Shown: positions 18,401 to 27,709, counted from the first letter of the stretch. The stretch is 64,000 nt of DNA from Pedobacter ginsengisoli (GCF_030244015.1 NZ_JASSYX010000001.1:868001-932000); one strand, 5' to 3'. Notes: generated by a model not told the origin, from the sequence alone. A program made the numbers and translations.

Positions 18401-19774
18401 ATGAAACTTATAAAATATATCCTTTTTTCATTTGCAGTACTTTCGCTCAGTTCCTGCGAAAAGTTCCTCACTACCGAGCCTGTCAATGCGGTATCAGATG
18501 AAAACCCGATCTATGACAAGGGCTCCAGTGAAACTGCATTAAGGGCCGTTTACCGGCAAATGAGCACCATCGGCTACTATGGTGAAACGTATGTTACCCT
18601 GGGTTATTTTCCCAGCGGCGACATCAAGAACCTGACTACCGGCGGTTCTGCCAACCTGGTAAACGCCAATTTCAGAACAGATGAGGTATTCTTCAATACC
18701 GCCTGGATTGCCATTTACAACACGATCAACCGGGCCAACCAGGTGATCAGCAAAGTTCCTAATGTCAATGATCCCTTACTGACACCCGCACTTAAAAACC
18801 AGTATATCGGTGAAGCCAAATTCATTCGGGCACTGGCTTATTTTGATCTGGCGAGGGCATGGGGCGGTGTTCAGCTCATCCTGGAGCCCACCTCCTCTCT
18901 GGAAACCCGCACGAAAGTAAAAAGGAGCACGCTGGCAGAGACCTATGCACAAGTGCAGAAAGACCTGGAAGAAGCTGAACTACTGTTACCAGACGCAGTA
19001 AACCGTATCCGGGCCACCAGACGTACCGTCTGGGCCTTGCGGGCCAGGTTGCACCTGTATAAAAAGGAATGGGCACAGGCGGAAGAGTACGCCACCAGGT
19101 TAATTGACAAGACCGCCGATTATACACTGGTCAAACCATTCAGTGCCTGGTTTACCAACAACGTAAATGCAAGTAAAGAATCCATATTTGAATTGCAGTA
19201 CAGTGTCATCAATCCCAACGCGATCCGCATCCAGATGCAGCATTCTACCAATGGCGGGCAATACCGCTATGCGCCAAATGACCGCTTCGTACAGTTGCTC
19301 AACAATCCGGCAGTATCAGGCGGCAGAAGCGCGCTGATCGGCAGCGTGACCCAGAGCGGGATCACCAACTGGTTTGGCAACCTTTACTACAGAAAGGATG
19401 CGACCGATCCGGCCTATATCTTCCGGATCGCCGAAATGTACCTGATCCGGGCAGAAGCGAGGGCGCAGCTCAATAATTTATCTGCAGCCACAGGAGCCTT
19501 GTTTGACCTGAACCAGGTACGGGATCGCGCGGGGATCCAGCCCTCAGCGGCCGTAACCAAAGAAGAAATCCTGCTGGCCATAGAAAATGAGCGCCGGATT
19601 GAATTCGCATGGGAAGCACACCGTTGGTTTGACCTGGCTAGAACAGGCAGGGCCAAAGCCGTATTGGAAGCACTGGACCCAAATACCAAAGTGTCAGATC
19701 ATGAATATGTATTCCCGATCCCGGTGACACAAATCCAGCTGGATCCCAATCTGGAACAAAACAAAGATTATTAA
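18401..19774 (+). CDS. SusD/RagB-family lipoprotein paired with the upstream SusC
   Basis: 457 residues with lipobox LSLSSC-EKF after a short signal. Hallmarks are SSETALRAVYRQM, the helix GEAKFIRALAYFDLARAWGG, FRIAEMYLIRAEARAQ and ENERRIEFAWEAHRWFDLAR near the C-terminus, ending in the usual PIP-x-DPNL-QN-Y pattern. It begins 10 bases after susC and should form the lid that captures ligand for it. It is shorter than the other SusD here (503 residues), consistent with a smaller ligand-binding head, but ligand identity cannot be read. Confidence 0.93.
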   Translation: MKLIKYILFSFAVLSLSSCEKFLTTEPVNAVSDENPIYDKGSSETALRAVYRQMSTIGYYGETYVTLGYFPSGDIKNLTTGGSANLVNANFRTDEVFFNTAWIAIYNTINRANQVISKVPNVNDPLLTPALKNQYIGEAKFIRALAYFDLARAWGGVQLILEPTSSLETRTKVKRSTLAETYAQVQKDLEEAELLLPDAVNRIRATRRTVWALRARLHLYKKEWAQAEEYATRLIDKTADYTLVKPFSAWFTNNVNASKESIFELQYSVINPNAIRIQMQHSTNGGQYRYAPNDRFVQLLNNPAVSGGRSALIGSVTQSGITNWFGNLYYRKDATDPAYIFRIAEMYLIRAEARAQLNNLSAATGALFDLNQVRDRAGIQPSAAVTKEEILLAIENERRIEFAWEAHRWFDLARTGRAKAVLEALDPNTKVSDHEYVFPIPVTQIQLDPNLEQNKDY

Positions 19775-19790
19775 TCCAATAGCAAAAGGC

Positions 19791-21122
19791 ATGAGTTTTT
19801 TTAATACTTCAAACGGAGCATCCAACTGGAAGAACCATGAAAAGATCCTTTTAAGGACCGTCTTCATTTATTTCTTCATCCTGGTAGTACCACTGGACTG
19901 GAAATTTTACAGGGAGATATTTTCAGCCAGCTGGTCAGATCCTTCTTTTTATGACCTGTTTAAGCTGACCACCTATATACCCCGGTTTTTTTCACTAAGT
20001 GGCTATTTCAACTGGCTGGTTCCCCTCGTTGTCGCAATCAGCGGCGCATTTATCTGGCCACTGGCCGACAGGCAGCAAAAGACAGATTACGGCAAATTAT
20101 ACTACTGGCTGCGGGTCATATTGAGGTACAGACTGGCCACGGGCATCATTGCCTTTGGGTTCATCAAACTGTTCCCCTTGCAGATGCCCTATCCTTCCCT
20201 CAGCAACCTGCACACTAATTATGGAGATTTCCTGCCCTGGAAAATCTATTACCATACACTTGGTGTGGCCCAGCCCTATGAAGTATTCCTTGGCGGAGTA
20301 GAACTGCTTGCCGGCATCCTGCTGCTGTTCAGGCGTACCACCACTTTTGGCTCCGGGATCATCCTGGGTTTTACAGGCAATGTATTTGTCGCCAATCTGG
20401 CCTATGATGCCGGACAGGAGGTTTACAGCGCTTATCTGACCCTCATTGCGGCCGTGTTGTTTGCTTATGACGCGCCCCGGCTGTACCGGTTGCTGGTCCT
20501 GCAGAAATACACCATCGCCAATAAATTCAGACCCCTGACCAGCCGGAATTTCAGAAAGATAAGACTGCTGTTAAAAGGCGCAACCGCGGTGTTTTTGCTC
20601 ATTCTCGGCTTCAGCACCTATGCCAATTACAAAAACGGGCCTTATAAAATTCCAAAAAAGGCAGGACTGAATGGCACCTACGGTTATTACAATGTACGCG
20701 AGTTCAGGCTGAACAACCAGGTCATACCTTATTCCAGGACCGATACCAACCGCTGGCAAAACGTAGTATTTGAAAAATGGGCGACCATCAGCATCAAAAC
20801 TGCCAGACCCATTATACCAGACCTCTCCAATGGTGAAGGTTATCATCAGAACGACATCGACCGCAATTACGAGTCTGCAGGGGTAGGTGACCGCCGTTAT
20901 TTCGCCTATTCGGCAGATACCCTCCAGCACAAACTGGAACTCAGCAATAAGAACAAAAACCATAAGACAGAACACTATGCCTTACAATATCATTTCCTGA
21001 ACGACTCGACCATCATTTTGAAGGGGGTCAATGAACGGAAAGACTCGGTCTATGCCCTGCTGGACAGGATCACCAGGAAATACATGCTGTACGAGGGCAG
21101 ACGGAAACCTATAAAACTTTAA
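19791..21122 (+). CDS. DoxX-like polytopic membrane protein, paralog 1 of 3
   Basis: 443 residues. About seven hydrophobic segments in the first 275 residues (for example VFIYFFILVVPLDW, LVPLVVAISGAFIWPLA, ATAVFLLILGFSTYANY) are followed by a soluble C-terminal domain of about 165 residues. The segment YEVFLGGVELLAGILLLFRR with NVFVANLAYDAG recalls the DoxX/DoxD family. The C-terminal part shares REFRLNNQVIPYS, W-NVVFEKW and NYESAG with the next two genes, so the three are paralogs. Function is not established; DoxD is a subunit of thiosulfate:quinone oxidoreductase in archaea, so a sulfur-linked membrane redox role is possible. It starts 16 bases after susD. Confidence 0.72.
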   Translation: MSFFNTSNGASNWKNHEKILLRTVFIYFFILVVPLDWKFYREIFSASWSDPSFYDLFKLTTYIPRFFSLSGYFNWLVPLVVAISGAFIWPLADRQQKTDYGKLYYWLRVILRYRLATGIIAFGFIKLFPLQMPYPSLSNLHTNYGDFLPWKIYYHTLGVAQPYEVFLGGVELLAGILLLFRRTTTFGSGIILGFTGNVFVANLAYDAGQEVYSAYLTLIAAVLFAYDAPRLYRLLVLQKYTIANKFRPLTSRNFRKIRLLLKGATAVFLLILGFSTYANYKNGPYKIPKKAGLNGTYGYYNVREFRLNNQVIPYSRTDTNRWQNVVFEKWATISIKTARPIIPDLSNGEGYHQNDIDRNYESAGVGDRRYFAYSADTLQHKLELSNKNKNHKTEHYALQYHFLNDSTIILKGVNERKDSVYALLDRITRKYMLYEGRRKPIKL

Positions 21123-21125
21123 AAA

Positions 21126-22544
21126 ATGAGTACCGACCTGACACCCGGAGCCCGGGCACAAAGGAGCTGGACTCCTCTCGAAAAATATGCGTTCCGTACA
21201 TTTTTCATATTTTTCTTTGTGCTGATCGTGCCTTTGAATACCCGGTTTTACACGCAGTGGTTTACCACAGAGTGGTCAAACCTGCACATCCGGGATATGG
21301 GCCGGCTCAGCGGATCTTCATTTAGTCCCATCAAAGTATCCAGTGACCGTCCCGGCGCGAATGACACCGGGGGAATTCCGGTATCCAGGCAGTACCTGCT
21401 CACCATTTATCCCGAAAGCGGGGAATTTGGATTGGCCAGCTACATCAACTGGGGGCTCGCTTTCGTCATCGGATTGCTTGGTGCTGTCATCTGGACATTG
21501 GCCGACCGAAAAAGAAAAAGCTACAACACCCTCTATTACTTCCTGGTCACCGGGATCAGTTATGCCATGGTGATCCAGCTGCAGGGACTTACTTTTTCCA
21601 AAGTATTTCCCACACAGATGCCAGATCTGGCACTGACGCAGCTGAATACACCTTTCGGGGATTTTGTAGCCCAGAAACTCTACTGGATTCAATTTAGTTT
21701 TGTACACGACTATGAGATCTTTGCAGGTTTCGCCGAATTGCTAATCATGCTGTTCCTGTTTTTCAGACAAACCAGGGCACTTGGAGCGGCACTGGCATTG
21801 GCCATGGTGGGCAACATTGCCTTTGCCAACCATGCTTATGATGGTGGCATCCACCTGGCCGCTACTTTTTATGCGCTGGGCGGTGCGTTTGTACTCTGGA
21901 GATATTTGCCTGCTTTATGGCGGCTGATCGTAAAAGAAGAAGATACAGAATGGAAGAGCCATTATTTTCCTTTTGCAAAACCCTGGCAGCGTTACGGGCG
22001 GATTGCCTTCAAAGCCTTTATATTCGGTTTTTACTTTGTGACGAGCGGGTACCTGCACTGGTACAACTACAAACACGATTCTTACAAAGTACCTTCCCGG
22101 CCAGGTCTTGCCGGGGCAAGAGGACTATACGAAGTGACAGAATTCAAAGTCAACGACCAGGTTGTTCCATACAGCCCGGTCGATTCACTCAGGTGGCAGG
22201 ACGTGACCTTTGAAAAATGGTCTACGTTGTCTTTTACCGTGTTCAATACCTTTGTGATCCACGGGGAAGCCGGCAGAGGTAAACAATTTAAAGACGTCGA
22301 CCGGACCTACGAATCAGCAGGTACCGGGGGCGGGCGCCGGCATTATTACTATGAAACAGATACGGTTAATCAGGTAATGTACCTGCAAAATAAAAACAAG
22401 GCATATCAAAACCAGAAGCTGACGCTTAAATACTCCAGGCCAGGCCATGACCGGATCATCCTTCAGGGCCTGAATGAATACCGGGACTCCATTTATGTCA
22501 TACTCGACCGGAAGAACAAAACCTACCCGCTTTATATGCATTAA
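21126..22544 (+). CDS. DoxX-like polytopic membrane protein, paralog 2 of 3
   Basis: 472 residues, starting 3 bases after paralog 1. The membrane part contains FRTFFIFFFVLIVPLNTRFY, INWGLAFVIGLLGAVIWTLA and YEIFAGFAELLIMLFLFFRQ, and the His-containing NIAFANHAYDGG that is also present in paralog 3. Compared with paralog 1 it has an extra stretch of about 35 residues (around 55-90) between the first two membrane segments, probably outside the membrane. The C-terminal soluble domain has TEFKVNDQVVPYSPVDSLRW and YESAGTGGGRRHYYYETD. Conserved HAYD and the repeated domain suggest a shared active or binding site, but no cofactor motif is evident. Confidence 0.72.
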   Translation: MSTDLTPGARAQRSWTPLEKYAFRTFFIFFFVLIVPLNTRFYTQWFTTEWSNLHIRDMGRLSGSSFSPIKVSSDRPGANDTGGIPVSRQYLLTIYPESGEFGLASYINWGLAFVIGLLGAVIWTLADRKRKSYNTLYYFLVTGISYAMVIQLQGLTFSKVFPTQMPDLALTQLNTPFGDFVAQKLYWIQFSFVHDYEIFAGFAELLIMLFLFFRQTRALGAALALAMVGNIAFANHAYDGGIHLAATFYALGGAFVLWRYLPALWRLIVKEEDTEWKSHYFPFAKPWQRYGRIAFKAFIFGFYFVTSGYLHWYNYKHDSYKVPSRPGLAGARGLYEVTEFKVNDQVVPYSPVDSLRWQDVTFEKWSTLSFTVFNTFVIHGEAGRGKQFKDVDRTYESAGTGGGRRHYYYETDTVNQVMYLQNKNKAYQNQKLTLKYSRPGHDRIILQGLNEYRDSIYVILDRKNKTYPLYMH

Positions 22545-22558
22545 CTTTTTTCTACAAA

Positions 22559-24067
22559 ATGGCAAGAGAACTCATCATCACAGAAGAACAGGAAGCACTC
22601 CCGCATCCGGGGACTTACGCCCATCAGCAGGACTGGACAGACGTACAAAAGATAGCCTTCCGTATCGCCTTTATCTTTTTCGGCCTGTTCAGTATTCCTC
22701 TGGACCTGGGTTTTTACCAGATGCTGATCAATATGGATTATGCACATCTCAATTACAGGCACCTCACCGAAATCGTCGCCTTTTTCAACCCCCAGTTCAT
22801 CAATATTTTTTCTGAAGGCGGTTTCTTTGGTGCAGAAAGCTATATCAACCTGCCTTTCATTCTGGTCATTGCACTGCTGGGCGGTTTCATCTGGACGAAA
22901 ACTGATACAAAAGCAGTCAGTTACCGGGTACTTTATTACTGGCTGCGGGTCATAGCCCGCTACCGGGTCGCTTATGCCGGGATTGGCTGGGGTTATAAAA
23001 AATTGTTTGTCATGCAGATGCCGGAACAAAACGAAGGGCTCTGGAATTCTGAAATGATCAATTTCTTCGCCAAACGGCTGTACTGGGAAGTGATCAGTGT
23101 CTCGCCTTCCTATGAGGTTTTTCTCGGCTTCGCCGAATACATCGGTGGCTTCCTGCTGCTGTTCAGGCGTACTACAGGAATCGGTGCCGCCATTACCTTT
23201 GTGGTATTCGGAAACATCGCCATCTCCAACCATGCCTATGACATCGGCGAGCAGGTGCCAAGCGCCTGCATGGCCATGCTGTCTGTTTTTATCCTCTGGT
23301 ACGACATTCCGGGGGTCTGGAGCCTGATCGTCAAAGAACAGAACGCGAAGATCAGCCATTTTTACCCGGTGCTGAAGGCCAGATGGCAACGCTATAGCCG
23401 TACCACGATCAAATTTGCCTTCAATTTCGTATTCGTTTTTCTCTTTTTTGTTTTTGAGGTCTATGCCTTCACCCACAACGACTTTTATAAAATCCCGAAT
23501 ACACCCGGCCTGCCTAAAATCAGGGGATTTTATGAAGTGACTGAATTTAAGCTCAATAACAAGCTGATCCCATACTCGCCCTTAGATACCCTTCGCTGGC
23601 ACAATGTAACTTTTGAGGACTGGTCTTCCATGAGTTTTGAGGTAGCAGGCAGGCCGCAGCAGATCGAGATGTTTGCGGCAGGCAGTTACCCCCGCAACCA
23701 TGAGGTCTACGACGGCAAATGGCGTTTCGACTGGAGAGGTGATATCCGCAGATATGGCAAGGCCAATAAAAAAGAAAAGCATGATCCGGAACAGAGGGAC
23801 ATCAACACCACCTGGGAATTGTCAGGTATCAGCGGCAGGATCTGGTATTATTACAAAGCAGACACAGCCAATCACATGCTTTACCTCCAGAACAAGAACA
23901 GGTCTGACCGCGATCAAAAGCAGGTACTGCACTACAGCAGACCGGCTGCGGGCAGGATCATCCTCGAGGGGACCAACGAATTTAACGATTCCATCTACGT
24001 GGTCCTGGACAAAAGAAATAAATATCCATATCTTCACAATTCTCTAAACGCAGTTGACAAAAAATGA
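22559..24067 (+). CDS. DoxX-like polytopic membrane protein, paralog 3 of 3
   Basis: 502 residues, 14 bases after paralog 2. Same plan: membrane segments FRIAFIFFGLFSIPLDLGFY, INLPFILVIALLGGFIWTKT, YEVFLGFAEYIGGFLLLFRR with NIAISNHAYDIG, then a soluble C-terminal domain with TEFKLNNKLIPYSPLDTLRW. It differs by an insertion of about 40 charged residues around 365-415 (YDGKWRFDWRGDIRRYGKAN). The stop overlaps the next gene by 4 bases (ATGA), so translation is coupled to the flavoprotein. The three may form a hetero-oligomer; this is inference. Confidence 0.72.
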   Translation: MARELIITEEQEALPHPGTYAHQQDWTDVQKIAFRIAFIFFGLFSIPLDLGFYQMLINMDYAHLNYRHLTEIVAFFNPQFINIFSEGGFFGAESYINLPFILVIALLGGFIWTKTDTKAVSYRVLYYWLRVIARYRVAYAGIGWGYKKLFVMQMPEQNEGLWNSEMINFFAKRLYWEVISVSPSYEVFLGFAEYIGGFLLLFRRTTGIGAAITFVVFGNIAISNHAYDIGEQVPSACMAMLSVFILWYDIPGVWSLIVKEQNAKISHFYPVLKARWQRYSRTTIKFAFNFVFVFLFFVFEVYAFTHNDFYKIPNTPGLPKIRGFYEVTEFKLNNKLIPYSPLDTLRWHNVTFEDWSSMSFEVAGRPQQIEMFAAGSYPRNHEVYDGKWRFDWRGDIRRYGKANKKEKHDPEQRDINTTWELSGISGRIWYYYKADTANHMLYLQNKNRSDRDQKQVLHYSRPAAGRIILEGTNEFNDSIYVVLDKRNKYPYLHNSLNAVDKK

Positions 24068-25503
24068 GCAAAACAGAATTTGATGCAGTAGTAGTAGGTT
24101 CCGGCCCAAACGGACTGGCGGCGGCCATTACCTTACAGCAAGAAGGACTTTCTGTATTACTTATCGAAGGAAAAGATGTGATCGGCGGCGGCCTGACCTC
24201 AGCTGAGCTCACCCTGCCGGGCTTCGTACACGATGTATGCTCGGCCATTCACCCGCTGGCCATCGGCTCGCCTTTTTTCAACACCCTTCCCCTGGCAGAC
24301 CATGGGCTGGCTTACACATTTCCGGACCTTGCCGCTGCCCACCCTTTTGATGACAGTACGGCTGCGGTTTTAGGGAGTTCCCTGGAGGAAACAGCAAGAC
24401 TGCTCGGACAGGATGAACAGGCTTATCTTGATCTTTTCAAACCTCTGGTAAGGGACTGGCCTGATATCGCAGCGGACGTATTAGGACCGCTTCATTTTCC
24501 CAAACATCCTCTGAAAATGGCCGCTTTCGGACTCAATGCGCTGACATCCTCGAGCCATCTCGCCAAAAGGTTCAAAACACGGGAAGCAAAGGGACTATGG
24601 GCGGGCATGGCGGCACATTCTATACAGCCACTCACCAACCTGACCACCTCGGCAATCGGCCTGGTGCTCATGACCGCGGCACACCTCAAGGGCTGGCCCA
24701 TTCCGGTCGGCGGCTCTAAAGAGATCGCCAATGCCCTGTCTTCTTACTTCATCTCCCTCGGCGGAAGGATAGAAACAGGCAGGTATATCAAATCATTAGC
24801 TGAACTCCCTTCCGCCAAAATTGTGCTCTTTGATGTGACGCCAAAACAATTGCTGAAGATAGCCGGACATAAGTTTTCCAGCATTTACAAATGGCAGCTG
24901 GAACGCTACCGCTACGGTATGGGGGTATTTAAGATCGACTGGGCGCTGGATGGCCCGATCCCCTTTACGGCGGCTGAAGCCAGAAAAGCCGGCACCGTGC
25001 ACATTGGCAATACACTTGAAGAAATTCAACTTTCTGAACAATTGAGCTGGGAAGGTAAACACGCAGATAAACCATTTGTACTGCTGGCGCAACAAAGCTT
25101 ATTTGACGAGACCAGGGCACCAGAAGGAAAACACACCGCCTGGGCTTATTGCCACGTGCCCAATGGTTCGACTAAAGACATGACAGCCATCATTGAGCAG
25201 CAGGTAGAACGCTTTGCACCCGGTTTCAGGGACCTGATCCTGGGCAGGCATACCATGGATACCGCACAGGTAGAAGAGTACAATCCCAATTATATAGGTG
25301 GCGACATCAACGGCGGGGTCATTGACCTGGGGCAGATCTTTACCCGACCGGCACTCAGGAGTTCCCCGTACCGTACTTCAGCGAAGGGCTTGTACATCTG
25401 TTCTTCCTCGACACCGCCGGGAGGAGGTGTACATGGGATGTGCGGGTATCACGCAGCTAAAACAGCTTTGAAAGACCATTTTTCAATCGTCCTTAAAAGT
25501 TGA
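24064..25503 (+). CDS. FAD-dependent oxidoreductase of the phytoene desaturase/amine oxidase type
   Basis: 479 residues. The N-terminal dinucleotide-binding motif VVVGSGPNGLAAAITLQQEG with the following acidic LLIEGKDVIGGG marks FAD binding; the C-terminal GLYICSSSTPPGGGVHGMCG with HAAKTAL is the second FAD contact typical of the phytoene-desaturase-like group. No signal peptide or Rieske centre is present, so it is cytoplasmic or on the inner face of the membrane. It overlaps the third membrane protein gene by 4 bases, so it probably works with the DoxX-like proteins, perhaps passing electrons to quinone. The substrate is unknown and carotenoid metabolism is unlikely here, since no other carotenoid genes are present. 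Confidence 0.82.
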   Translation: MSKTEFDAVVVGSGPNGLAAAITLQQEGLSVLLIEGKDVIGGGLTSAELTLPGFVHDVCSAIHPLAIGSPFFNTLPLADHGLAYTFPDLAAAHPFDDSTAAVLGSSLEETARLLGQDEQAYLDLFKPLVRDWPDIAADVLGPLHFPKHPLKMAAFGLNALTSSSHLAKRFKTREAKGLWAGMAAHSIQPLTNLTTSAIGLVLMTAAHLKGWPIPVGGSKEIANALSSYFISLGGRIETGRYIKSLAELPSAKIVLFDVTPKQLLKIAGHKFSSIYKWQLERYRYGMGVFKIDWALDGPIPFTAAEARKAGTVHIGNTLEEIQLSEQLSWEGKHADKPFVLLAQQSLFDETRAPEGKHTAWAYCHVPNGSTKDMTAIIEQQVERFAPGFRDLILGRHTMDTAQVEEYNPNYIGGDINGGVIDLGQIFTRPALRSSPYRTSAKGLYICSSSTPPGGGVHGMCGYHAAKTALKDHFSIVLKS

Positions 25504-25601
25504 GGTTATACAAATAAAGATGATCAATTTATTAACTTGAAACGCCGCAGTGTTTTCAGGGAAAAAACAGAGAACATAGAAACACAAATAAATCAAATAT
25601 A

Positions 25602-26858
25602 ATGTCAGAACAAAAAAAACTAAGCATCCATGAAGATTGGGTAGTCGTCATCCTTGGCGGCCTGATCATTTTAGTATCACTTGCAGGACTGTTGCTCCCG
25701 GTTCCTGTTTTCAGCTGGAAAAGCACTTCCGATCTTTCCACCACAGTTTTTTCAGCCGGCAACCTGCAAAATATAGGTTTGCAGTTCCTTTTTGTGATCG
25801 CTATTGCAATTATCGGTGCAGTGCTTACCGGTAGATCCGTAGCGGCAAATTTAAAGACCTTTCCTGTGGTCTATATATTGACCATGCTTGCCCTGGTTAT
25901 AGCAGGAAATGACACCATCAAATATTATGGCCTTGAAGCCGTTATATTCAGCTTGCTGATCGGTTTGCTGATCAGTAATTTTTTCACCCTTCCGGAATGG
26001 TTCAAATCTGCCCTTTCTACCGAACTGTTTGTAAAGATCGGTCTGGTGCTGCTGGGTACAGGTGTTATATTCTCCGATATCCTGAAGAACGGATCACTTG
26101 GATTGATCCAGGCGCTGGTTGTCGTACTTTCCGTCTGGTACTTCGCTTTCTGGCTCTGCAAAAAAATGAAGATCGATGACGAACTGACCATGATGATTGC
26201 CAGCTCGGTCTCCATTTGTGGTGTTTCGGCAGCCATCGCGACATCAGGTGCGATTAAAGGCGACTCAAAAAAACTTTCCTATGTGATCTCAATGGTGCTC
26301 ATTACGGCCATCCCCATGATGATCTTCATGCCCTATATTGCAGCTTACTTTCATTTCCCCCAACCCGTAACAGGTGCCTGGCTGGGAGGCAGTATTGACA
26401 CCACCGGCGCAGTTGTGGCTTCCGGTTCTCTGGTGGGCGAGGAGGCATTAAAGATCAGCACGATCGTGAAATTCTCCCAGAATGTGCTGTTGGGCATTGC
26501 AGCCTTTGTGATTTCTATCTACTGGACTTATACCCAGCATCCGGCAGGGCAGGACAAAGCAACCAAACCTACTTTGAAAGTAATCTGGGACCGTTTTCCT
26601 AAATTTGTAATTGGATTTGTGGCAGCATCCCTGCTGTTCTCTTTCTTTGTGCCGCAGGAAACCATCGTGTTGGTAAAAGGAAGTTTAAAGAACCTTCAGG
26701 GGCTTTGGTTTGCATTGGCGTTTACCAGTATCGGGTTGGAAACCAATTTTAAAGACCTGTTTGGCAGGAACAGTAAGAAACCTTTTTATGCTTTTTTAAT
26801 TGCCCAGGGTTTCAATATTATTGTCACGCTGATCATTGCATTCTTTCTGTTTAAGTAA
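25602..26858 (+). CDS. YeiH-family putative sulfate exporter
   Basis: 418 residues with about ten to eleven membrane helices. Family features include SVSICGVSAAIATSGAIKGD, the helix-breaking GSIDTTGAVVASGSLVG and the C-terminal FTSIGLETNFKDLFGRN. The UPF0324/YeiH family is annotated as putative sulfate exporters; direct transport evidence is limited, and links to sulfur oxyanions come mostly from genomic context. It lies 98 bp after the flavoprotein, with no obvious terminator between, so it is probably the last gene of the SusCD operon. It could expel sulfite or sulfate released from an organosulfur substrate. Confidence 0.85.
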   Translation: MSEQKKLSIHEDWVVVILGGLIILVSLAGLLLPVPVFSWKSTSDLSTTVFSAGNLQNIGLQFLFVIAIAIIGAVLTGRSVAANLKTFPVVYILTMLALVIAGNDTIKYYGLEAVIFSLLIGLLISNFFTLPEWFKSALSTELFVKIGLVLLGTGVIFSDILKNGSLGLIQALVVVLSVWYFAFWLCKKMKIDDELTMMIASSVSICGVSAAIATSGAIKGDSKKLSYVISMVLITAIPMMIFMPYIAAYFHFPQPVTGAWLGGSIDTTGAVVASGSLVGEEALKISTIVKFSQNVLLGIAAFVISIYWTYTQHPAGQDKATKPTLKVIWDRFPKFVIGFVAASLLFSFFVPQETIVLVKGSLKNLQGLWFALAFTSIGLETNFKDLFGRNSKKPFYAFLIAQGFNIIVTLIIAFFLFK

Positions 26859-26944
26859 TTTCTTAGAGGTACTGATTCAGTCTGTTTCCCGATCTTCATG
26901 ACTTTTTCTCAACCCTTTGAAGGGGTTGCAAGGGGGTTGAATGA

Positions 26945-27118
26945 CTCCCCAGGCTATCCAGCCTGTACATCCGGTCGGTGGAGCTCAACGGCAAAGTGCC
27001 GGGACGCAAATGGATCAGCCAGAAAGAGCTGGTGGCCAGCGGGAAACTTGTTTTTACGGCTACGGACCAGCCTCTGGAAAATACAAATATCTGGCTGACA
27101 GACATGAACAAGAAATAG
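26945..27118 (+). pseudogene. Remnant of a GH92 alpha-mannosidase C-terminus
   Basis: In the frame of 26963-27118 the sequence reads LYIRSVELNGKVPGRKWIS, then KELVASGKLVFTATD and a natural stop. This resembles the last 50 residues of GH92 alpha-mannosidases (YIQSxxLNGKP, W-H-I--GG-L-). No start codon or upstream coding sequence remains: a stop lies at 26942-26944 in the same frame. The sequence just before (26911-26940) is a CAACCC/GGGTTG inverted repeat, a possible deletion junction. Two longer open frames overlapping this stretch have no coding character. Besides this remnant, the 26859-27179 gap holds nothing else I can recognise. Confidence 0.6.
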
Positions 27119-27179
27119 TATTTTTTATATAGAATCCTCCGGAAAATGCTTAATTTGGAGTAACCAAGTAGAAATAGTT

Positions 27180-27656
27180 ATGACGAAAGCACATCAATAT
27201 CAGACGAGTCTTGTTTGGACAGGCAATAAAGGGTCAGGAACAATGGATTACCGGTCATATGACCGCAGTTATGTAATATCTGTAAACAACAAGCCGGATA
27301 TTCTAGGCTCATCAGATTCAGCATTTATGGGCGATAAGAACAGGTATAATCCTGAGGATCTGCTGGTTTCCTCCTTGTCATCCTGCCATATGCTGTGGTA
27401 CTTACACCTTTGTTCCCAGAATGGAATTATCGTGCTTGATTATAAAGACAATGCGATAGGAAAGATGACTGAGACGGATGACGGCAGTGGCCATTTTACA
27501 GAGGTGATCCTGAACCCTGAGGTAACCATCACTAAAGCTGAAGACATAGAAAAGGCCAATGCATTGCATGAGAAAGCCAATAAGATGTGCTTCATTGCCA
27601 ATTCCTGTAATTTCCCGATCAGGCATGAGGCGAAGTATATTATTGAGAAGAATTAA
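27180..27656 (+). CDS. OsmC-family peroxiredoxin-like protein
   Basis: 158 residues, close to the usual size of OsmC/Ohr proteins. The two active-site cysteines are present: C69 in SSLSSCHMLWYLHLC and C137 in EKANKMCFIANSC, and R54 in DKNRYNPEDLL is near the conserved position. These dimeric enzymes reduce organic hydroperoxides or handle reactive sulfur species with a thiol donor. It stands alone between the GH92 remnant and a terminator. A role linked to the preceding sulfur-type operon is possible, as some OsmC proteins detoxify sulfane sulfur, but this is only suggested by proximity. Confidence 0.88.
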   Translation: MTKAHQYQTSLVWTGNKGSGTMDYRSYDRSYVISVNNKPDILGSSDSAFMGDKNRYNPEDLLVSSLSSCHMLWYLHLCSQNGIIVLDYKDNAIGKMTETDDGSGHFTEVILNPEVTITKAEDIEKANALHEKANKMCFIANSCNFPIRHEAKYIIEKN

Positions 27657-27670
27657 CCGGATAAGTTCAT

Positions 27671-27709
27671 AATAAAAAGCCAGGATCATTGTCCTGGCTT
27701 TTTTATTAT
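27671..27709. terminator. Intrinsic terminator after osmC (bidirectional)
   Basis: Hairpin AAAAGCCAGGA / TCCTGGCTTTT with flanking A and T runs, between the convergent osmC and DUF1080 genes. Confidence 0.9.

Noticed and set aside
22541..23476. Long minus-strand open frame opposite the third membrane protein gene
   Set aside because: It mirrors a strongly supported gene, overlaps two genes and has atypical composition; it arises from codon bias on the other strand.
26898..27132. Two open frames of 63 and 66 codons overlapping the GH92 remnant
   Set aside because: Their translations are Gln/Arg/Ser-rich and unlike proteins, while a third frame gives a recognisable GH92 ending.
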